From Candidatus Poseidoniaceae archaeon (lineage in GTDB: Archaea > Thermoplasmatota > Poseidoniia > Poseidoniales > Poseidoniaceae), in the NCBI GenBank assembly GCA_029250345.1, contig JAQXFL010000002.1, positions 1 through 14,038 on the forward strand: a stretch of DNA of 14,038 bases, in the 5' to 3' direction. Under the pieces are notes generated by a model. That model saw only the letters and a list, made by a program, of their open reading frames with translations. It was not told the DNA's origin and did not search any database. The translations under genes and the position numbers were made by a program. Numbering within the stretch: the first letter of the stretch is position 1; every line of letters starts with the position of its first letter. Of this stretch, positions 6,542 to 11,713 are shown one piece after another.

Positions 6542-9500
6542 GTCAGAAAAATACAATGATTCCAAAGCGTATCGCTCAGATTCGTTTTGGCCTAATGGAA
6601 CCCAAAGAAATCCGTCAAATGTCCGCTGTCGAAGTGAAAACTGCTGACACATACAAGGACGATGGACACGCTTACCGCCAAGGATTGATGGACCCTCACA
6701 TGGGTGTTATCGAACCTGGATTGGTTTGCCCAACAGACAACTGCAAGTACGACGAATCTCCTGGCCACTTCGGTCACATTCAACTCGAACTTCCAGTCAT
6801 GCACATTGGTTTCGTGAACCTTATCAAGACCGCACTCAAAGCAACATGCAGCAAGTGCAGCGAGATTTTGCTCCACAAGGAAAGCGGTTCCCACCCATCG
6901 AACCCTGAACTCTCCGAGCAAGATTACTTCCGAACCCGCATCAACGATATTCGTATCAAGCACGGTGTCGGTTCCACTGAATTCTCGAAGATCATCAAGG
7001 AAGTCGAAAAGGTCACCACCCACTCAAGCCGTGGTGTCTGTATGCACTGTGGTGAAGCACAGGGTAAGATTGCACTCGACAAGCCTACGACCTTCAAGGA
7101 AAAGAAGGAAGCAAAGGGCCAAAGCGGCAAGGACGAAGGATGGCGCAAGCTCAACCCTCGTGACGTCCGTGAATGGTTGAGTGGCATCCCATCCGATCAC
7201 CTTATTTTCATCGGTATGGACAAGCAAAACCGACCTGAATGGATTGTTTTGAAGGTGCTTCCAGTGCCTCCAATCACCGTTCGTCCGTCGATCACTCTTG
7301 ACAGTGGCGACCGCTCGGAAGACGACTTGACTCACAAGCTCGTTGACGTTCTACGTATCAACCAACGACTCCGTGAAAACCGTGACTCCGGTGCACCTCA
7401 GTTGATTGTTGAAGACCTTTGGGAATTGTTGCAATACCACGTAACGACCTACTTCGACAACCAAACCTCCGGTATCCCACCAGCACGCCACCGCTCCGGC
7501 CGAACCCTCAAGACGCTCACTCAGCGACTCAAGGGTAAGGAAGGGCGATTCCGTAGCAACTTGTCCGGTAAGCGTGTCAACTTCTGTGCTCGGTCTGTCA
7601 TCTCCCCAGATCCATACCTCGGCGTGAACGAAGTTGGTGTGCCAACCAAGATTGCAAAGGAACTGACCGTACCGATCCGTGTGACTTCTCGAAACCGAGA
7701 GCAAATGCGTCAAATGATCCTCCGTGGTCCTGATGTTCACCCTGGTGTGAACTACATCATCCGCGGTGACGGTCGACGTGTCCGTATCAATCAGCGAAGC
7801 CGATTGATCAACGCTGGATTCCGATGCCACAACCCTGAGTGTAACGACGAGACGACCGGTCGCCTCGACATCCACTCTGTGTTGCCTGCACCAAACTTCC
7901 TCCCTGGTTTGGTCATTAAGCCTCAGATTTCCATCGCCACCGATGGTACCACCGAAACATCGTACATCGTGGACGATCACGCAACCCTCGCAAACCTTCG
8001 TGGCGAGACCCTTGACGGTCATCGCCTTCCTGAAGATGATGGTGGCGCAAAGCTCCACTACCGATGGATGTGGGATTTGGCACAAGCCGACAAGGCTCAC
8101 CCAGAACCACTTCCAGACCACCTCAAGGTTTCCTGCCCTCACTGTGGCAGCCCAGCCGATGAGTGGGGCGACACCACACGTGTCGAAGACCGACTTTCAA
8201 CCATCGACCGAAATGGTAACCCGAAGCCAGGTTTGCTCGTTGAGCGACACCTGATCGACGGTGACGTTGCTATCTTCAACCGACAACCTTCGTTGCACCG
8301 CATGTCCATGATGGTTCACGAAGTCCGTGTCATGAAGGGCCACACCTTCCGGTTCAACTTGGCAGTTTGTACCCCGTACAACGCTGACTTTGACGGTGAC
8401 GAAATGAACCTCCACGTGATTCAATCAGAAGAAGCACGTGCAGAAGCCAAGATTTTGATGCGTGTCCAAGAACACATCCTCACCCCTCGCTACGGCGGTG
8501 CGGTGATTGGTGGAATCCACGACCACATCTCCGGTGCTTACCTCTTGAGCCGCCCTGGAACGCTGATCAACCGACGGCATGGATTGGAAATGCTCGGTAG
8601 CATCAACTGGGAAGGCGGATTGCCAGAGATTGTCAAGGACGCTAACGGTAAGGAATGCTTCCGTGGCCAAGACATCATCTCGCTGATCATCCCTGACAAC
8701 ATCCACCTACGATTCCGAAGCCGATCGAACGACGAAGTCGTCGTCAAGAACGGTAAGGTCGAAGGAACCCTCGACAAGCGTGCCATTGGTGCAGAAGACG
8801 GACGTCTCCTTGACGCCATCGTTCAAACCAACGGTCCTGAAGAAGGCGCTCGTTTCCTCGACGAGTTCACCCGACTCTCGATTGCTGCTTGTACCTCGCT
8901 CGGATTTACCACCGGTATCGACGACGAAGATCTCAGCACAGAAGCGCTTGATGCAATCATCAAGGCAAACGTGGATGCTGGTGTGGCTGTTCAGGCCGCA
9001 CTCGACAAGTTCGGAAAGGAAGGCCGTGGCTACGAATCCCGACCTGGTCGAACCGCTCGTGAAACCCTTGAAGAAGACATCATGGTCTTGCTTGACCAAG
9101 GTAAGCAAGAAGCTGGTGACATTGCAAAGGACGAACTCGCACAATCCGGTTCAACCAACGCTGCGGTCAACATGGCAATCTCTGGAGCCCGTGGTTCCAT
9201 GGACAACCTGAACATGATGGCCGGTTCCATTGGACAAGCAAAGGTTCGTGGAAAGCGTCTCGAGCGTGGATACAACGAACGTGTCTTGCCTCACTTCCGC
9301 CGTGGTGGACGTGCAGCAGCAGACCGTGGTTTCATCTCCAGCTCATTCAAGCGTGGACTTGAGCCAACGGAGTTCTTTATGCTCTCCGTTTCCGGTCGGG
9401 AATCACTGGTCGATACTGCTGTCCGTACTGCAAAGTCTGGATACATGCAACGCCGACTGATTAACGCAATGGACGATTTGAAGGTCTTCGACGACGACAT

Positions 9501-9729
9501 GTTGTCCGTTCGTAACACTGCTAACAGAATCATCCAATTCAGCTACGGTGAAGACGGTATTGACCCGTCCCGTGGTGTGCACGGTTCTCCGTTCAACATC
9601 GACGTCATCGTCGATGAGGCTCTTGGAACTGAAGGCGCAACGGTCGACGTTCGTGACTCCTACGAACCAATGGCTAGAATCGACGCCGATGATCTTGAAC
9701 ATGGCGAAACAGACGGAGGTGAGAACTGA
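6538..9729 (+). CDS. rpoA1: RNA polymerase subunit A' (RpoA1), enlarged by an inserted Cys-pair domain
   Basis: This is the N-terminal part of the largest catalytic subunit, 1063 residues against about 880 in most archaea. The active-site motif NADFDGDEMN places the Mg-binding aspartates at D617, D619 and D621. Other marks are LSGKRVNF (342-349), VERHLIDGD with FNRQPSLHRMSMM, and a bridge helix at about 946-980. The second zinc site is intact (C104/C107, C168/C171). The first zinc site is altered: C64-x4-C69, then S74 where the family has Cys, then H77 of PGHFGH. Between GDGRRVRI (ends 417) and VERH (568) there are about 150 residues where relatives have about 20-25, carrying C430-x4-C435 and C533-x2-C536. 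The bridge-helix start reads FMLSVSGRESL instead of FFHAMGGREGL. GGAGG (6526-6530) precedes the ATG by seven bases. The stop overlaps rpoA2 by one base. Confidence 0.97.
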   Translation: MSQKNTMIPKRIAQIRFGLMEPKEIRQMSAVEVKTADTYKDDGHAYRQGLMDPHMGVIEPGLVCPTDNCKYDESPGHFGHIQLELPVMHIGFVNLIKTALKATCSKCSEILLHKESGSHPSNPELSEQDYFRTRINDIRIKHGVGSTEFSKIIKEVEKVTTHSSRGVCMHCGEAQGKIALDKPTTFKEKKEAKGQSGKDEGWRKLNPRDVREWLSGIPSDHLIFIGMDKQNRPEWIVLKVLPVPPITVRPSITLDSGDRSEDDLTHKLVDVLRINQRLRENRDSGAPQLIVEDLWELLQYHVTTYFDNQTSGIPPARHRSGRTLKTLTQRLKGKEGRFRSNLSGKRVNFCARSVISPDPYLGVNEVGVPTKIAKELTVPIRVTSRNREQMRQMILRGPDVHPGVNYIIRGDGRRVRINQRSRLINAGFRCHNPECNDETTGRLDIHSVLPAPNFLPGLVIKPQISIATDGTTETSYIVDDHATLANLRGETLDGHRLPEDDGGAKLHYRWMWDLAQADKAHPEPLPDHLKVSCPHCGSPADEWGDTTRVEDRLSTIDRNGNPKPGLLVERHLIDGDVAIFNRQPSLHRMSMMVHEVRVMKGHTFRFNLAVCTPYNADFDGDEMNLHVIQSEEARAEAKILMRVQEHILTPRYGGAVIGGIHDHISGAYLLSRPGTLINRRHGLEMLGSINWEGGLPEIVKDANGKECFRGQDIISLIIPDNIHLRFRSRSNDEVVVKNGKVEGTLDKRAIGAEDGRLLDAIVQTNGPEEGARFLDEFTRLSIAACTSLGFTTGIDDEDLSTEALDAIIKANVDAGVAVQAALDKFGKEGRGYESRPGRTARETLEEDIMVLLDQGKQEAGDIAKDELAQSGSTNAAVNMAISGARGSMDNLNMMAGSIGQAKVRGKRLERGYNERVLPHFRRGGRAAADRGFISSSFKRGLEPTEFFMLSVSGRESLVDTAVRTAKSGYMQRRLINAMDDLKVFDDDMLSVRNTANRIIQFSYGEDGIDPSRGVHGSPFNIDVIVDEALGTEGATVDVRDSYEPMARIDADDLEHGETDGGEN
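7789..8235 (+). other. Inserted domain in RpoA1 with paired cysteines
   Basis: About 149 residues (418-566) separate the DGRR and VERH motifs. They contain CHNPEC (430-435) and CPHCG (533-537), knuckles typical of zinc ribbons, with about 97 residues between the pairs including LPAPNFLPGLVIKPQ and WMWDLAQADK. The reading frame, codon use and base composition match the host gene. No intein splice-junction motifs are seen. It lies about 50 residues upstream of the catalytic NADFDGD. Confidence 0.7.
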
Positions 9730-9914
9730 TGGTCGTAAAGAGTGCAACCAAGAAGAAGCTCATGGATTTGGGCATTGCAGAAAACTATGCTCACACCCTT
9801 GCTGATGACAAGAAGTGGGACGATGTCAAGATCCTCGCTGCTGGCGAAATCGCACAACTGTGTGAAACCGACTCCGAAACTGCTGCAACCATCAAAGCAA
9901 CCATCGATTCCGCT
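9729..9914 (+). other. RpoA2 copy of the helical module shared with RpoH
   Basis: MVVKSATKKKLMDLG, then ENYAHTLADD and a DDVKIL...EIAQL tail, match the RpoH N terminus. The similarity extends to DNA: in the first 15 codons most differences are at third positions, such as GTA/GTC, AAA/AAG and ACA/ACC. The copies diverge after about residue 46 and have unrelated linkers. Confidence 0.75.
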
Positions 9915-11288
9915 TCCAAGAAAGGCGGCGACTCCAACAGTGAAAACACTGGCCCAACAACCTCGGTTCGTCTCAAGCGACGCACTGGCCGTTTGTCCCG
10001 TGCAAAGACCACTGCTGACATGGATACCTACGATGGAGAGGAAAAACTCGCAACCTACGTTGATGAGTTGGCAGAGGACCCCGTCTTCACCGCTCTCCAA
10101 GCAGCTGTTGAAGCCAACGGATCAACTCGATTCACCAACCGAATCTACCACGACCTTACCGTGGCCATCCACGCTCGTGGAAAGAAGAAGTTGACCAAGC
10201 CTCAAGCAAAGAAGGTCGTCGAAGAAGCCGTTGTCGCTCTTGACAAGGCAAGCATCGATCCTTACGAAGCAGCCGGAATTATCACTGCACAATCCATTGG
10301 TGAACCAGGTACACAGATGACCATGCGTACGTTCCACTATGCGGGTGTTGCAACGGTCAACGTGACTCAAGGTTTGCCTCGTATCATCGAGATTGTCGAC
10401 GCCCGAAAGGTGCCAAACACGCCGACCATGACCATCTGCCTGTTGGGTGACAAGAAGCACGACGCCAAAGAGGCTCAGAAACTTGCAGCGGCCATCGAAG
10501 TGACCACCACGGTCAACATCGCAACCCTCGAGACTGACGTCGCACAGCGCCGTTTGGTTCTCAAGCTCAACAAGGGCAACCTGAAGCAGAAGAACATGAC
10601 CGGTTTGGAAGTCAAGGACAAGCTCGAGCGGGCAACACGCCTCCTCGTCCAACCTGACAAGGAAAAGAACCCAGCAACATTGACGCTCATCCCGGGTGTC
10701 CACTCCCAGGAAGACCTCGCAGAGTTGGCAGAGAACCCGCCATCCTACACCATGCTGCTTCAACTCGAAGAGAAGATTCGCGACATGCGACTCAAGGGTA
10801 TCCCTAACATCGAGCGAGCCAACGTGCAACTTGATGACAAAACGGGCGAGTACTACCTCTCGACCATCGGTTCCAACCTCACCCGTGTGAGCGAAATCGA
10901 AACCATCGATCGAACCCGAACCTACACCAACAACATCATCGAAATCTACGATTTCCTTGGTATTGAGGCTGCTCGCCAAGCCATCATCAACGAACTGCAA
11001 GCCACACTCGATGGCGCCCGACTTGAAGTCGACGTGCGTCACTTGTTGATGGTCGCCGACGTCATGACTTCTGAAGGTGAAGTGCGTGCTATTGGCCGTC
11101 ACGGTGTGTCGGGTACCAAGCACAGTATCTTGGCCCGTGCTGCGTTCGAAGTCACCGTGAACCACCTGCTCAAGGCTGGTATCATTGGTGAGCGAGATTA
11201 CCTGACTGGTGTTGCAGAGAACATCATCGTCGGTCAACCAATTTCCTTGGGAACCGGCAGTGTTGAACTGTACTACATCCCTGAGTGA
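9729..11288 (+). CDS. rpoA2: RNA polymerase subunit A'' (RpoA2) with an N-terminal extension
   Basis: This is the C-terminal part of the largest RNAP subunit, 519 residues against about 390 typically. The trigger-loop region is intact: GIITAQSIGEPGTQMTMRTF (183-202), then HYAGV and LPRIIEIVDARKVPNTP. The C-terminal half keeps RTYTNNIIEIYDFLGIEAAR, VDVRHLLMVADVMT, GRHGVSG and AENIIVGQPISLGTG. Residues 1 to about 62 are the helical module also found at the start of RpoH. A Ser/Asn/Thr-rich linker follows (about 68-80), then a basic VRLKRRTGRLSRAK stretch (about 80-94), before normal A'' sequence from about 105. A Shine-Dalgarno GGAGGTGAG (9715-9723) inside rpoA1 supports the ATG, and the stop/start overlap is TGATG. 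The A'/A'' break is the normal archaeal split, not a frameshift. Confidence 0.97.
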   Translation: MVVKSATKKKLMDLGIAENYAHTLADDKKWDDVKILAAGEIAQLCETDSETAATIKATIDSASKKGGDSNSENTGPTTSVRLKRRTGRLSRAKTTADMDTYDGEEKLATYVDELAEDPVFTALQAAVEANGSTRFTNRIYHDLTVAIHARGKKKLTKPQAKKVVEEAVVALDKASIDPYEAAGIITAQSIGEPGTQMTMRTFHYAGVATVNVTQGLPRIIEIVDARKVPNTPTMTICLLGDKKHDAKEAQKLAAAIEVTTTVNIATLETDVAQRRLVLKLNKGNLKQKNMTGLEVKDKLERATRLLVQPDKEKNPATLTLIPGVHSQEDLAELAENPPSYTMLLQLEEKIRDMRLKGIPNIERANVQLDDKTGEYYLSTIGSNLTRVSEIETIDRTRTYTNNIIEIYDFLGIEAARQAIINELQATLDGARLEVDVRHLLMVADVMTSEGEVRAIGRHGVSGTKHSILARAAFEVTVNHLLKAGIIGERDYLTGVAENIIVGQPISLGTGSVELYYIPE

Positions 11289-11318
11289 TTGTCCAACCAT
11301 GAGAAACAAAGTGGAGTA

Positions 11319-11324
11319 TGGAGG
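11319..11324 (+). promoter_or_regulatory. Shine-Dalgarno site that sets the rpl30e start
   Basis: TGGAGG ends eight bases before the ATG at 11333. It overlaps and follows an in-frame upstream ATG at 11318, which therefore is unlikely to be the start because it has no Shine-Dalgarno site of its own. Confidence 0.6.
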
Positions 11325-11332
11325 AAAAAAAT

Positions 11333-11632
11333 ATGGATCTAAGCCGACAACTGAAAAACGCAATTGCAACTGGAAACCTACGATTTGGCCAACGCCAAGC
11401 GCTCGACGCTTGTGCACGTGGTGAAGCAAAACTCATCATTCTAGCTGCGAACTGTCCAACCGAATTTACCGATGACCTGCACGCCCGTCACCCAGAAGTG
11501 ACCAAGTTCCGTGCATCGATGGTCAACCGTGAACTCGGCATCGCTTGTGGTAAGCCATTCTCGGTTTCCACCATCAGCATCATCGATGCTGGTGACAGTG
11601 ATTTGCTCACCCTTGAAACCAACCTCGAGTGA
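11333..11632 (+). CDS. rpl30e: Large-subunit ribosomal protein L30e
   Basis: A 99-residue protein with the L30e/L7Ae-type fold that binds RNA in the 50S subunit. Family marks are LSRQLKNAIATGNLRFGQRQ at the N terminus, GEAKLIILAANCP (about 28-40), then the RHPEVTKFRAS segment, ELGIACGKPF and SISIIDAGDSDLL near the end. The length is normal for archaeal L30e. Starting at ATG 11333 instead of 11318 gives the expected MDLSRQ beginning and uses the GGAGG eight bases upstream. It follows rpoA2 after 44 bases with no obvious promoter, which is its conserved archaeal position. The NusA-like and S12/S7 genes that often come next are not here. Confidence 0.93.
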   Translation: MDLSRQLKNAIATGNLRFGQRQALDACARGEAKLIILAANCPTEFTDDLHARHPEVTKFRASMVNRELGIACGKPFSVSTISIIDAGDSDLLTLETNLE

Positions 11633-11638
11633 AGCGTG

Positions 11639-11667
11639 ACGCCCCTTGGGGTGTTTCTCTTCCCTTG
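11639..11667 (+). terminator. Possible transcription terminator after rpl30e
   Basis: A short hairpin ACGCCCC/GGGGTGT (11639-11654, one G-T pair, tight loop) is followed by the pyrimidine-rich tract TTTCTCTTCCCTT. Archaeal termination relies mainly on T-rich tracts, and this one is interrupted by C, so it is a moderate candidate only. It marks the likely end of the RNAP-L30e transcription unit before an unrelated surface-protein gene. Confidence 0.4.
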
Positions 11668-11713
11668 GTCAGCCAATGGAAGCCTTCATTGCCTTTAGGC
11701 TCAAGGAGAGAGC

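Noticed and set aside
7351..8142. Long open frame on the - strand opposite rpoA1
   Set aside because: A shadow of rpoA1 codon usage. It has no start context and no protein-like composition, and it spans conserved rpoA1 sequence on the other strand.
7789..8235. RpoA1 insertion as an intein
   Set aside because: It is short, has no Cys/Ser at the expected splice start, no C-terminal His-Asn followed by Cys/Ser/Thr, and no endonuclease motif, and it is not placed inside a catalytic motif.
9715..9735. rpoA1/rpoA2 junction as a frameshift in a single large gene
   Set aside because: The A'/A'' split is normal in archaea, and a strong Shine-Dalgarno site and a clean TGATG stop/start are present.
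10122..11429. Long open frame on the - strand (435 codons) opposite rpoA2
   Set aside because: It lies entirely antisense to a clearly conserved RNAP gene, its translation has no recognisable motif and is rich in Val, Cys and His as expected of a reverse-frame shadow.
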